DNA of 64,000 nt from Prorocentrum cordatum. Taxonomy: Eukaryota; Sar; Dinophyceae; Prorocentrales; Prorocentraceae. The stretch lies in the NCBI GenBank assembly GCA_963575745.1, contig CAUYUJ010003422.1:1-64000 (forward strand). Direction: 5' to 3'. The notes under the pieces are model-generated. The model did not search any database. It was not told the DNA's origin and saw only the letters and a list, made by a program, of their open reading frames with translations. How positions within the stretch are numbered: the first letter of the stretch is position 1; every line of letters starts with the position of its first letter. The position numbers and the translations under genes were made by a program. Below are positions 55,502-63,994 of the stretch, one piece after another.

Positions 55502-56701
55502 ATGGCCCATGCATCTGCTTCGGAGGGATTCACTCTCGTGGAGACCAAAGGCAAGGCCGACAGCAAGGGCTCCGCCGACCCATACCCCACTGGTGCAGGC
55601 CGCGGCAAAGGCGGGGGCGCCTCTGCCCGCGCGCAGGCCTCCTCCGTCGCTGCCGCGGCCGCCGCCGCCGCAGAGCTCTCTTCCACGCAGACCGCATGGC
55701 TTTCCAGCGACGACGGCTACTTCACCGAGAGCCAGCTCGTCTCAGCCACCCCGCCGGCTGGTGCTATGGGTGATTCTGATGACCGCTCTCCTCCTGCCGC
55801 TCCTCCTGGGAGCATCGACGAACTTCGGGCCTACGTCGAGAGCACCAAGACCAGCGTCCTCTCAGGCATGTCTGCTATGCGTCAAACCATGGCCGCGCTT
55901 GAGAAGTCTATCACCGTCCACGTGCAGGGACTCAGCTGCCAGGTCGAGCAGCGGCTCGCCAAGCAGGAGGCCACCACCAAGACGCTCCAGACCCGCATGG
56001 ACATCATGGCGGGCGAGATCTCCGAGCTCAAGAAGGCCCTGCTCCTCGTCCAAAGCTCCGACCCCGTCCCTTCCCCTGAGGCAGCCTCCAGCAACTTCGA
56101 GCGGAAAACCGACCCCTCCGTCCTCGTCCTCCGCTCCAACTCCTTCGTCACTATGGCCTCGGTCCGCACCGCCATCACCCCCTGGCTGGCGGACGCCAAT
56201 TTTGAAGATTCGTTCTGGCGCCTGGAGGGGCAGCCCGCTGGCAAGAGATTTATCGTACGTGTTCGTGGTGCCCCTGGTTGGTCTTCCAGGATGGTTTCAC
56301 AAGCCCTATCAGCTATGCGGGTGGGAGATGGCGAATTCCGTCGCCTTCAGGCACAAACTACCACGGGGGAGTCGAGCCCCCTCTACGTCTCGGCGGACAA
56401 GAACTTGTGCCAGGTGCGGCGTGAGCTGGCCACCAAACTTGCCAGACGCGCGATGTCCGAGACCTACCCGAATGTTCAGCTGCACGCCGACAAGTCGACG
56501 GGCATCATCAGCTCCAACTGGAAGCCGCTCATCAGGGTCACGCCCAGGCTTTCTGAACCGACATTGGTCGAGTGGGAGACGACCAACCTCACCGCAGCGA
56601 ACATGTCCCGCGAGAACTTGGAGGCCCGCATCACCGCCGCCCTGGCCTCTCCCTCCTCTGGCGCTGCCTCCTCCTCTTCTGGGGCACAGTGGTGCCTTTA
56701 A
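55502..56701 (+). CDS. LINE ORF1 protein (coiled coil, RNA-binding-like)
   Basis: 399 residues from ATG 55502, the first ATG in frame after the leader, to TAA at 56699-56701. Residues 1-100 are low-complexity (Gly, Ala, Ser, Pro). Residues 104-186 form a coiled coil (SIDELRAYVESTKTS, LEKSITVHVQGLSCQVEQRL, MAGEISELKKALLLV). Residues 205-280 (SVLVLRSNSFVTMASVRTAI, KRFIVRVRGAPGW) have the length and hydrophobic pattern of an RRM-like domain. Residues 300-360 (CQVRRELATKLARRAMSETY, ADKSTGII, WKPLIRV) resemble the C-terminal domain of L1-type ORF1 proteins. In LINEs this protein coats the RNA and aids target-primed reverse transcription. No zinc knuckle is visible. The RRM and C-terminal assignments are inference from pattern. 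Confidence 0.75.
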   Translation: MAHASASEGFTLVETKGKADSKGSADPYPTGAGRGKGGGASARAQASSVAAAAAAAAELSSTQTAWLSSDDGYFTESQLVSATPPAGAMGDSDDRSPPAAPPGSIDELRAYVESTKTSVLSGMSAMRQTMAALEKSITVHVQGLSCQVEQRLAKQEATTKTLQTRMDIMAGEISELKKALLLVQSSDPVPSPEAASSNFERKTDPSVLVLRSNSFVTMASVRTAITPWLADANFEDSFWRLEGQPAGKRFIVRVRGAPGWSSRMVSQALSAMRVGDGEFRRLQAQTTTGESSPLYVSADKNLCQVRRELATKLARRAMSETYPNVQLHADKSTGIISSNWKPLIRVTPRLSEPTLVEWETTNLTAANMSRENLEARITAALASPSSGAASSSSGAQWCL

Positions 56702-59700
56702 CGACTGGTTCCGACTTACTAGTCGCGCGTCTGTTTCTGAGCTCGGATTCGGGACCTGGAATGGGAGAGCTCTCTTTCATCATGATCAGAGATTGCGGTC
56801 GCTGAAGACCACCTACCTCGGCGCAATGCTCAAGGGCTTTCGAGTGATTGCGCTCCAGGAGACGCATGGCAGTGAGTTCGACGTAGCCGACTTCTTACAC
56901 TTCTCAGCCTCGGGGTATGAGGCACACCACTCTTTCTTCTCCGAGCTGAACAAAGGCGGCGTGGTCACCCTGCTGCCTAGGATCTCTTCTCTCCCTGGGG
57001 ATGGTAAGTACGTCGATTCCACCGTGCTTGTGCAGGGGCGTGCCCTGCACACGAAGATTTGCCTCGGCTCGGTCAACGGCTCCGTCAACGGCTCCCTCCA
57101 CTTCATCTCGCACTTCAACATCCACAATTTCGGGCTTACCCCCGCCCAGACCAGCCGCATCCTGAGCGTCATCCGCCACGAGCTCGAGATCGCGAGCCGC
57201 GACACGGAACGCTACCTGGTCGTGGTCACGGGCGACTTCAACATTCCGCGTGACGCCCCGCTGCCTGCGCACCCCCTTCCTGGTGGGCTGGCTGAAGACC
57301 CTGCCGCGCCCGAGTTCCGCCGGCTGCTCCGCTCACCTTGGCAGCAGATTTTCAATGCGACGGTCGAGCTCGACCCGCAAGACAATGCGCACTACAATGG
57401 CTCTCGCCAACACACATCCGCCATCGACCGCATCTTCATATCCTGGCCTGGCTGGATCCTTACTCTGCTACATCTGACCTCGGACGTTCGGGACCTCCCT
57501 GAATCACTAGAACAACGGGGCCTCTCAGATCACGCTCCCATCCTGGCCTCGCTGCGTGCTCGACCTCCCCCTTCCCTGGACGACAGGCCGATTCCCAGAT
57601 ACCTGTTTGAACACCCGCAGTTCCAGAAGTATGTGGATGCCACCTGGCCCGCTATTGATATCTCGGAGCTCTCACCCCCACTGGCCCTGGAAATGTACAA
57701 AACCGTCCTGAAGGAGGGGGCCAGGTACGCCAGGGACGCGCTCTTCCAGGACGAACCCTCGAACCCCACTTCGAAGTTGTTGGTTATGCGCTCCTCATCC
57801 AGAGCTGTATGGCGCCAAGATCGTTGGTTAGCTGAACGTCTCCTTCGCTATCCATTTGCTCGAGAAATCCTGGAGGTCTCTGAGGAGGGACGTGTGCGTT
57901 TCGTGGACCCTGCACGCTTTTCTACTCTGCTGGACGAGCTCCAGTTTGCAGAAGCCGAGTCCGCCCGGTCCTCTCTCCGTCGCGAGCTTGCTGCTGCAGA
58001 CGCCCAGCAGGCTCCCGCTCACGCCCGTGCGAAGCTCAGGAAGCGGCTTCGGAGGCTCATACAGCGAGCCAAGATATGGGCGCCATTCGGACGGCGCACG
58101 GAGCTTACTGGAATTCGATCTCAAAATGGCCCGATTGTCTCGTCATCCGAGGAAATGCACCACGAGATTGCCACGCACTGGGGTCCCGTCTTCCAACGCA
58201 AAAATATCGACGAGGCTGCCGCCAACATGTATTTGAATAGATTCTGCCCCAAGATCGATTTCGCTAACATCGCCCCGCCCACGAAGCCCCAGATGGAGTC
58301 TTACATACAGAGGCTGTCTCACTCAGCCCCTGGCCCCGACGGTCTCCCATGCGCCGCGTATCAACGATCCTCTTTCTCCTCATCGGTCCTACTGTCGGTC
58401 ATGTGGTGGATTCTGGGTGGAAATGCTATGATGGTAGGTTTCAACGACATGATAGGCGTCTTCATCCCCAAAGGCTCCGAGACCGAGGACACTCTCAGAG
58501 GCTGTGTGCGGGCCCCCAGCAACTTGCGCCCCCTTGGCCTCGAAAACACGGACGTCAAAATCATCACGGGGACGATCGTACGCCGGCTATCTCGTGCTCT
58601 CCCAGAGGTGGTGTGCAAAATTCAGAGGGGGTTCGTGCCGTCCAGGAACTTTGGGAACAACACTGTGGAGCTCGATGGGGCCTCGAGGGAATACTCCCAG
58701 CAGGACGACGTCTCCGTAGCCATGCCTCTGCTCGTCAGTTTCGATTTTCAGCAGGCCTTCCCAAGTGTGGCCCATCAATGGCTCTTCTTGGTTCTCCGTC
58801 GCGCGGGCTTGCCCGAGGCGCTATGTTGGTTCTTCGCCGAGCTGTACCGCTGCGTCCAATGCTGGTCGGCCAATGCGTGTTCCTCGTCTATCAACAACTC
58901 TGTCTATGGAAACGCTGCGCTGCTCTACTACATCCAGAGCGGCATAGTGCAAGGTTGCCCTGGCTCGGGCTTCTTGTTCGCAGTGGCCGCGGACCCGTTC
59001 ATGCTTGATTTCGACTGGAGTATCAATCGTCGTGCCCTCGGGCTGGTTCGTGCTTGCGCCGACGACGTCGGTGCTGCCATCAGGACCATCAGGGTGCTCA
59101 AGATCTTTTTCCGTATCTTTCGGGTTGCCGCTCGTGTGGCTGCCCTTGTGCTCAAGCCGACAAAGTGCAAGATTGTTCCGTTATGCGGCTCATTCTCAGA
59201 TGTGACTCACGACCGATACGCACAATGGATCGCCGACCATATCCCGACATGGTCCTCTTTCAAGATTGTTCCAGAACTTCTATATCTTGGTCTTTATCTC
59301 GGACCCGCAGTGCATCTTCATAGTTGGCGCGCACCAATCCAGAAATGGAGAGACCGTGGCTTGATCCTGGCACAACAACAAGGGCCACATCGTGTGACGG
59401 CTCAGCTCTACTCGACAAGGGTCACCAGTGTCCTGACGTACGTCGCCCAGTTCATGCCGCTCCCAGCGGAGATTCTCTCAGGTGAGGCCGCGCTTCTTGC
59501 CCGCCTGTGGCGCTCGCCACACTGTGTGATCTCTCGCGCTGGTTTTTTCAACCTCTGGAGGTGGGGAGGGCCGAAGTTCCCAAGCGCTCTCATACTGTCT
59601 TCGGCCACTCTCCTGAGATCCAGCGCCACCACACTCCAGAGCTGGCCAACCGTCCTTGCCTCTCTCCGTGAAACCGCGGACCGATGTCTGCCTCTCCCCA

Positions 59701-60437
59701 CCCGTGCTGCTGGCTCTCTGTCTCCCTCGTTCTGGTGCCAGCCATCATTCGCGGAATTCCTGTCTTCCGCCTCAGCTTGCTTTCCTGCCAACATTGGGCA
59801 AGATCTAGTCACCTCCTCCCACCCCGCTCGTGAGCTCCTCGCTGCTGCTGCCACCTCTGCCGTCACCTCGCTCCCTCCTCCTCCCCCGAATCGCCGTGCG
59901 AAGATCCAGGGAAAGCTCGCCCTGACACTCCTAGAAGTTCGGTTTCCCGACCCATTGGTCGGTATTTTCTGCAAGCGATTAAATGCCTGGCTCCCGATAT
60001 CCCTGGAGACCCTCGCCGGTTGGCCCTGGTCCGAAACCCAACACTGTCTCTTGAAGCTTCCACCAGTTCAGTCGAATGCGATTTTGAAACTCCTCGTCAA
60101 CGGATGGACGACGGAGGCTCGCTTTCAGAAGCCTGCCCTCTGTGTTCTAGGCTGTGTGCCATGTGGAATATCATCCAGCTCTGACAGTTTGCCACACTAT
60201 TGGTCTTGCCCTCGGTTCCTGGCCATTTTAGCGCTGGTCCTCCAGAAGAGAGTGCTCCCAGGATGTCCCATCGAGCGACTTGGTCTCTCCTCCCCCTCGG
60301 CCGAGAGCCTCCTGCTGCCTGCCGCTGCTACCCTCCTCTTCAACACCATCAACGCTCACAGGGCCGAAATTGACCATCTTCCTGAATGCCGTGCCCGCGC
60401 TCTTGCCTCCTCTGTGAGGTACCAGCTGTGGCGGTAG
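56472..60437 (+). CDS. LINE ORF2 polyprotein: endonuclease, reverse transcriptase, CCHC-like tail
   Basis: This frame is +1 relative to ORF1 and open from upstream of ORF1 to TAG 60435-60437. The last in-frame ATG before the conserved part is 56472, inside ORF1; no ATG lies between the ORF1 stop and the endonuclease, so a +1 frameshift or reinitiation is possible. APE-type endonuclease: GTWNGRAL (about 56753), ALQETHG (56849), TGDFN (57228), AIDRIF (57421), LSDHAPI (57523). RT: APGPDGLPC (58327), GVFIPKGSE, LRPLGLENTDVKIITGTIVR, QRGFVPSRNFGNN (58621), SFDFQQAFPSV (58738, motif A), SGIVQGCPGSGFLF (58938, motif B), ACADDVG (59049, motif C, CADD where YADD is usual), LKPTKC (59152). C-terminus: CVLGCVPC...HYWSC (60142-60213), a LINE-type zinc-finger tail. 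Catalytic aspartates are present, so activity is plausible. Confidence 0.9.
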   Translation: MFSCTPTSRRASSAPTGSRSSGSRPGFLNRHWSSGRRPTSPQRTCPARTWRPASPPPWPLPPLALPPPLLGHSGAFNDWFRLTSRASVSELGFGTWNGRALFHHDQRLRSLKTTYLGAMLKGFRVIALQETHGSEFDVADFLHFSASGYEAHHSFFSELNKGGVVTLLPRISSLPGDGKYVDSTVLVQGRALHTKICLGSVNGSVNGSLHFISHFNIHNFGLTPAQTSRILSVIRHELEIASRDTERYLVVVTGDFNIPRDAPLPAHPLPGGLAEDPAAPEFRRLLRSPWQQIFNATVELDPQDNAHYNGSRQHTSAIDRIFISWPGWILTLLHLTSDVRDLPESLEQRGLSDHAPILASLRARPPPSLDDRPIPRYLFEHPQFQKYVDATWPAIDISELSPPLALEMYKTVLKEGARYARDALFQDEPSNPTSKLLVMRSSSRAVWRQDRWLAERLLRYPFAREILEVSEEGRVRFVDPARFSTLLDELQFAEAESARSSLRRELAAADAQQAPAHARAKLRKRLRRLIQRAKIWAPFGRRTELTGIRSQNGPIVSSSEEMHHEIATHWGPVFQRKNIDEAAANMYLNRFCPKIDFANIAPPTKPQMESYIQRLSHSAPGPDGLPCAAYQRSSFSSSVLLSVMWWILGGNAMMVGFNDMIGVFIPKGSETEDTLRGCVRAPSNLRPLGLENTDVKIITGTIVRRLSRALPEVVCKIQRGFVPSRNFGNNTVELDGASREYSQQDDVSVAMPLLVSFDFQQAFPSVAHQWLFLVLRRAGLPEALCWFFAELYRCVQCWSANACSSSINNSVYGNAALLYYIQSGIVQGCPGSGFLFAVAADPFMLDFDWSINRRALGLVRACADDVGAAIRTIRVLKIFFRIFRVAARVAALVLKPTKCKIVPLCGSFSDVTHDRYAQWIADHIPTWSSFKIVPELLYLGLYLGPAVHLHSWRAPIQKWRDRGLILAQQQGPHRVTAQLYSTRVTSVLTYVAQFMPLPAEILSGEAALLARLWRSPHCVISRAGFFNLWRWGGPKFPSALILSSATLLRSSATTLQSWPTVLASLRETADRCLPLPTRAAGSLSPSFWCQPSFAEFLSSASACFPANIGQDLVTSSHPARELLAAAATSAVTSLPPPPPNRRAKIQGKLALTLLEVRFPDPLVGIFCKRLNAWLPISLETLAGWPWSETQHCLLKLPPVQSNAILKLLVNGWTTEARFQKPALCVLGCVPCGISSSSDSLPHYWSCPRFLAILALVLQKRVLPGCPIERLGLSSPSAESLLLPAAATLLFNTINAHRAEIDHLPECRARALASSVRYQLWR

Positions 60438-60487
60438 GCGCCCCGCAAGTGTGATGGAGCTGACCCAGTCATCCCCCAGGTACGTCC

Positions 60488-60505
60488 GAGGAGGAGGAGG
60501 ACCAC
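60488..60505. repeat. Target-site duplication, right of LINE
   Basis: GAGGAGGAGGAGGACCAC, identical to 55346-55363 and followed by T, which also matches the first base of the element. Confidence 0.9.
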
Positions 60506-60589
60506 TGTAAGCCAGAGACTCATCAACGATGTTGGAATATACCCTCCCTCCAAGCTCCCTCTTCATAGGCTCCTACAATGGTTCATTTC

Positions 60590-61080
60590 CACTGAGGGAA
60601 TTGCCTCTTTGGACGACATCCGTTTGAAGACCCTGAAGCATGCCCAAACACCGTTCTCAGAATTCCAACGCCGCGGATCAACTTGACTGCTGCGTCTTAA
60701 CGATCCGGAATCATGCCAGAACGCCATTCCTGGGACATCAACGCTGCGAACCAATGTAATTCTTGCACCTTCATAATCCTGAATCCTTCCAAAACGCAAT
60801 TTCTGGTACGCTGCTCATGGGAAACTGTGAAAAGTTTGCACACATTGTACACGAATGTGCGCAGCGCTAAGGCGAGAGCCACCCACGTTTTGAAAGGGAG
60901 CCGCCCTCAATCCGTGAAGCTCTTGCACATTTTGAAAACGAATGCACGCGGAGCCACATTTTGAAAGCGACCCGCCCTAAATCCGTGAAGCGCTTGCAAT
61001 TCTTGAAAACGAATGGGCGCGGCGCCAAGGCGAGAGCCACATTTTGAAGACGACCCGCCCTCCATCTGTGAAGTAGGGTC
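60590..61080. repeat. Two short tandem repeats downstream of the LINE
   Basis: 60590-60810 has three 70-75-bp units (CATGCCARAACRCC, TCAACGCYGCG). 60830-61080 has three units of 70-85 bp (AAGGCGAGAGCCACATTTTG, CCGCCCTMAATCCGTGAAGC, TTGAAAACGAATG). Confidence 0.75.
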
Positions 61081-61189
61081 ATACATGGTGAGGAAGTCTC
61101 AGGCGGCCCCCCGGCCCGCCCTAAAAGTTGGCACCGGGGTGCGAGAGGGAGATGTTTTTGTGTGTGTGTGCTTTATATAAGGAAAAGGG

Positions 61190-61330
61190 ATGGAGGAGGA
61201 CGACAGGGAGGGAGGAGGGGAGGGAGGGAATGAGGGATGGACGGAAGGAGGGAGGAAGGGAGGGGGAGGGGAAGGGGGAGGGGGGGGAGGGGGAGGGGGA
61301 GGTGGAGGGAGAGGGATGGAGGGAGGGACA
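61190..61330. repeat. Polypurine GGGA tract
   Basis: GGGAGG/GGGGGA runs. At 61330-61380 a frame reads TELLPVDPLLAAIGRLLLLH, protein-like, before the DNA turns pyrimidine-rich. Confidence 0.8.
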
Positions 61331-61379
61331 GAGCTGCTGCCCGTCGATCCCCTCCTAGCTGCCATCGGGCGCCTGCTCC

Positions 61380-61860
61380 TACTGCATCCTCTCACCTCCT
61401 CCCGTCCCCCCTCCTTCTTCTCTCCCCTCGTCTTCCTTACCCTCATCCTCTCCTCCTCTTGATCCTCTTGCCCCGTTTCCTCCTCCCCTCCTTCCGCCCC
61501 TCCTCCTCCCCCCCTCTGCTCCTCCTCCCGTCCTCTGCTCCTCAATCCGCCGAGCAAGGCCAGGACCGCTGCCCGCTGCCAGGCAGACCTCCCTATCCTC
61601 CCCCGAGCTGCGCGCCTTCTTCTCCCCCCCTCTCCTCCTCCCGTCCTCTGCTCCTCCCTCCCTGCCCTCCCTCCCTCCCGCCTCCTCCAGCCTGGGCCGC
61701 CCCTGCGAGAGGCCAGGAGCGGCGCACCTCGCGAGGAGCGGCCCCGCGTCGTCACGGCGGACGTCACCGCCAGACGTTGCCTTGTTGTGTTTTTCCTCCT
61801 CCTGCTGCTCGGGCCACGCTCTACCTTCTCTTCCTGCTCCTCCTTCTCCTCCTACTCCTC
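61380..61860 (+). other. Pyrimidine-rich tracts with exon-like islands
   Basis: CTCCTC tracts at 61385-61545, 61610-61690 and 61795-61865 alternate with GC-balanced islands at 61546-61610 and 61693-61790. The last island follows CGCCTCCTCCAG, an acceptor-like end, and reads PGPPLREARSGAPREERPRV then VTADVTARRCL. This may be a multi-exon gene with pyrimidine-rich introns. No complete reading could be built, and 61860-62150 holds GT and CT microsatellites only. Confidence 0.3.
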
Positions 61861-62149
61861 CTCATATTTAAAGGCTGCCGCCTCTGCCGCCGACCCCAAA
61901 TGGGGTCTTGTGTTTTCTTTGTTGTCCGGGTCGTTGCGAGCGGTTCCCGCAACTGCGGGGGAGAGAGGAGGGTGGTATTCAGTTTGAGTAGATGACGATG
62001 CGGGCAGCACTGCAGCGTGAACGCGACACGGGACGAACGGGAGCTTGGGTTGACTGCGCTTGTGTGTGTGTGTGCGTGTTGTGTGTGCGTGTGTTAGATT
62101 CCGCCTCTCTCTCTCTCTCTCTCTCTCTCCCTTGAGCAGCAATTTCTCA

Positions 62150-63049
62150 TCAAAAAATGGTCTCGCCTGTTTTGGTTGACACTCGGCCTCGGATTGTATT
62201 CTTCGGGGCCGTTTTCTGGCCCCGGGGCCGTTTTCTGGCCCCGGGGCACGTTCCGTGTGATATGTATCGCATGATTGTATCTACGTAGCATTCTTGGCCT
62301 GCTATGGCAGGAGGAGACGGACGACGATGACGACGACGACGACGACGATGACGACGATGATGGCGTCGACGACGACGACGCCTGAGACATCCTCGGAATA
62401 CTGGGCTCAGATCTGCCGTGGGCTGAGGTGGTCCAGCCAGTCTGGCCTGAGCCTGAAACGTCCTCGCAACTATCTCTACAAAGTCACCTACTCCAGCGCC
62501 AAATGCTCTGTCTACGTTCGCGTCGTGCAGATGAGCCACCGTGTTATTCACGTGCTCCAGGAAAAAGTCCATGTTGTTCATGCCGCAGTACTCCACGATG
62601 CCGCGGCGGTAATGTTGCCCAAGCTCTGTGTCTGTGCCAACGACGTCGATCTTCCACTGCCCGTCATTGCCTATGCATTCGTAGTCGTCAAGAATGCCCA
62701 TGTGAGTCAGCAATGGACGCAGAAACACGTCTCTCATATCATTCTCGCATAATGTTCTCATCGCACTTGCAACTTCGTTGCGTTTCTGCGCGAAGACAGA
62801 CAACGTTTCACTCTCTTGCTTCACGGCGCGCACGCAGGCTTTGAGGACATGGTGCTTCCCCTTTATCTTCTCCCACACTCTTTTTTCTTCCGCCAGCATG
62901 CCCAGATTCCGCTCGTTCAGACCGGCATGCTGTTCCGCCTGCGGTTTGATCACATGCTTCCACGCCGAGTTGACGCCGGGGAGTCTGTTATGGTGCGAGA
63001 ACCATTCGAGGACTTCTTCACTCTTGTGCACCCCTGTTATTTGGAGGCC
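62150..63049 (-). CDS. Unidentified protein-coding frame (partial or internal exon)
   Basis: Open on the minus strand from a stop at 63050-63052 down to 62150, with no ATG before the internal one at 62897-62899. The first 200 residues have typical soluble-protein composition and helical runs (SEEVLEWFSHHNRLPGVNSA, NERNLGMLAEEKRVWEKIKG, VKQESETLSVFAQKRNEV, DVVGTDTELGQHYRRGIVEY, CGMNNMDFFLEHVNNTVAHL). The last 70 are Arg/His runs from a GAC microsatellite at 62318-62385 and are probably not translated. I recognise no domain. The lack of a start suggests an internal exon or a truncated gene. It overlaps the divergent OTU-like frame by about 60 bp. Confidence 0.5.
   Translation of the reverse strand, partial: GLQITGVHKSEEVLEWFSHHNRLPGVNSAWKHVIKPQAEQHAGLNERNLGMLAEEKRVWEKIKGKHHVLKACVRAVKQESETLSVFAQKRNEVASAMRTLCENDMRDVFLRPLLTHMGILDDYECIGNDGQWKIDVVGTDTELGQHYRRGIVEYCGMNNMDFFLEHVNNTVAHLHDANVDRAFGAGVGDFVEIVARTFQAQARLAGPPQPTADLSPVFRGCLRRRRRRRHHRRHRRRRRRHRRPSPPAIAGQECYVDTIMRYISHGTCPGARKRPRGQKTAPKNTIRGRVSTKTGETIF
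62318..62385. repeat. GAC trinucleotide tract
   Basis: About 20 GAC/GAT triplets, inside the end of the minus-strand open frame. Confidence 0.95.
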
Positions 63050-63994
63050 TTATGCTCAGATGGGTACTATTTGAGTGATGTAGAGCTGATGTTATTGTGC
63101 GAGTGCGCAGGTTTGAACGCGGTAATAGTGCGGGAGGTTCGGGAGGAGCGTGGGCTTCGTCGCGCAGCCTTTCAGCTGCACAAGTATGTCTTGCCTGCCG
63201 GCGACTCGGCGAACATCACTCTTATTGGTATAAACGCTGGTATTGGGAGAAGCGCTGTGCGCGGACATTACGAGCGTTTGGAATGCGTGTCGAGAGCTGT
63301 GCCGCCGCCGCCGGTTCCGTCGACTCTGCGTATACATTCGGAGGCCTCGAAAACCAAGAGAGGACTCCTGGATGCATCGGACGTTCGTGCCGGGAATATA
63401 CGTCGGACGGGGAAGAAGGTGCTAGTGGCTGCTTGGAAGACGGGAGAATGCAGCGATGGGGCAGAGTGCGGCGGTCGGTGCGCAGGAGACGGTGTCAACG
63501 TCGCAGCTGCTGATGTGGGCGACGGAGGAATGGGCGCGGAAGAAGAGAAGGCGGCGGGGCTTGCTCGTGGGACCGGCCCGGCTGCGACGGTGGGTGGCGG
63601 TGTTCGAGGAGGACGCAGGGATGGGCACCGAACGGATTTGGGCCAGGCTGGCGGCGGTAGGAGAATGGGCAGGGAAGGCGGTGGCAGCGCGACGGCGACC
63701 TGGTGCACGGCGACTACCGCGAAAGGGAGCGCCCGAAGGCCCATCATGGAGGGCGTGGCCGCCAGGCCAGGACGTGAGCGGGCAGTGCATGTCCTCCCTG
63801 ATGATCTCCTGGCACCGGTGCGCGTCATCCGAGAAGCCGATGGGCGCGCATTGCGTCTTCTGCGGAATGCGCGTGTAGAGCCCGAAGTGCGGGAGATTCC
63901 GGGCCTGGACTTTGTGCCTGCAGAGCTGCACGCGCACCTGTGGAGAGTTTGGGGTGAAACGGCGCCACTGCTGCGTGTCATGAGAGAGGAATAG
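62990..63994 (+). CDS. Protein with OTU-like C-terminal half, start and end uncertain
   Basis: ATG 62990 gives MVREPFEDFFTLVHPCYLEA, LCSDGYYLSDVELMLLCECA, GLNAVIVREVREERG, then ANITLIGINAGIGRSAVRGH and YERLECV. The pattern (D/Y-Y-L-S-D-x-E-L with helix, then hAVIV strand, then a terminal RGHYERL carrying His) fits the second half of OTU cysteine proteases. The catalytic-Cys loop (usually DGxC near the N-terminus) is not found in this frame upstream, where only RTGMLFRLRFDHM-like sequence precedes. After about 63330 the frame becomes Gly/Ala/Arg-rich and neighbouring frames are also open, so the real C-terminus is unclear. OTU domains occur in deubiquitinases, viruses and many transposon proteins; which applies here is unknown. 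Stop at 63992-63994. Confidence 0.4.
   Translation: MVREPFEDFFTLVHPCYLEALCSDGYYLSDVELMLLCECAGLNAVIVREVREERGLRRAAFQLHKYVLPAGDSANITLIGINAGIGRSAVRGHYERLECVSRAVPPPPVPSTLRIHSEASKTKRGLLDASDVRAGNIRRTGKKVLVAAWKTGECSDGAECGGRCAGDGVNVAAADVGDGGMGAEEEKAAGLARGTGPAATVGGGVRGGRRDGHRTDLGQAGGGRRMGREGGGSATATWCTATTAKGSARRPIMEGVAARPGRERAVHVLPDDLLAPVRVIREADGRALRLLRNARVEPEVREIPGLDFVPAELHAHLWRVWGETAPLLRVMREE

Larger units (their letters stand above)
55364..60487 (+). mobile_element. Full-length LINE retrotransposon with trans-spliced 5' end
   Basis: A 5124-bp element bounded by an 18-19-bp direct duplication. It begins with a complete dinoflagellate spliced leader and a truncated older leader, has a 138-base leader region, two overlapping ORFs and a 50-base 3' UTR with no poly(A). 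Endonuclease, RT and C-terminal CCHC-like motifs place it among APE-type non-LTR retrotransposons. Both reading frames are open throughout and the target duplication is perfect, so the insertion looks recent. The 5' end coincides with the leader cap end, which means the integrated cDNA was copied to the very end of a trans-spliced mRNA. Confidence 0.9.

Noticed and set aside
58710-58724. TCCGTAGCCAT resembling the start of DinoSL
   Set aside because: It lies within conserved RT coding sequence of the LINE and the leader tail is missing.
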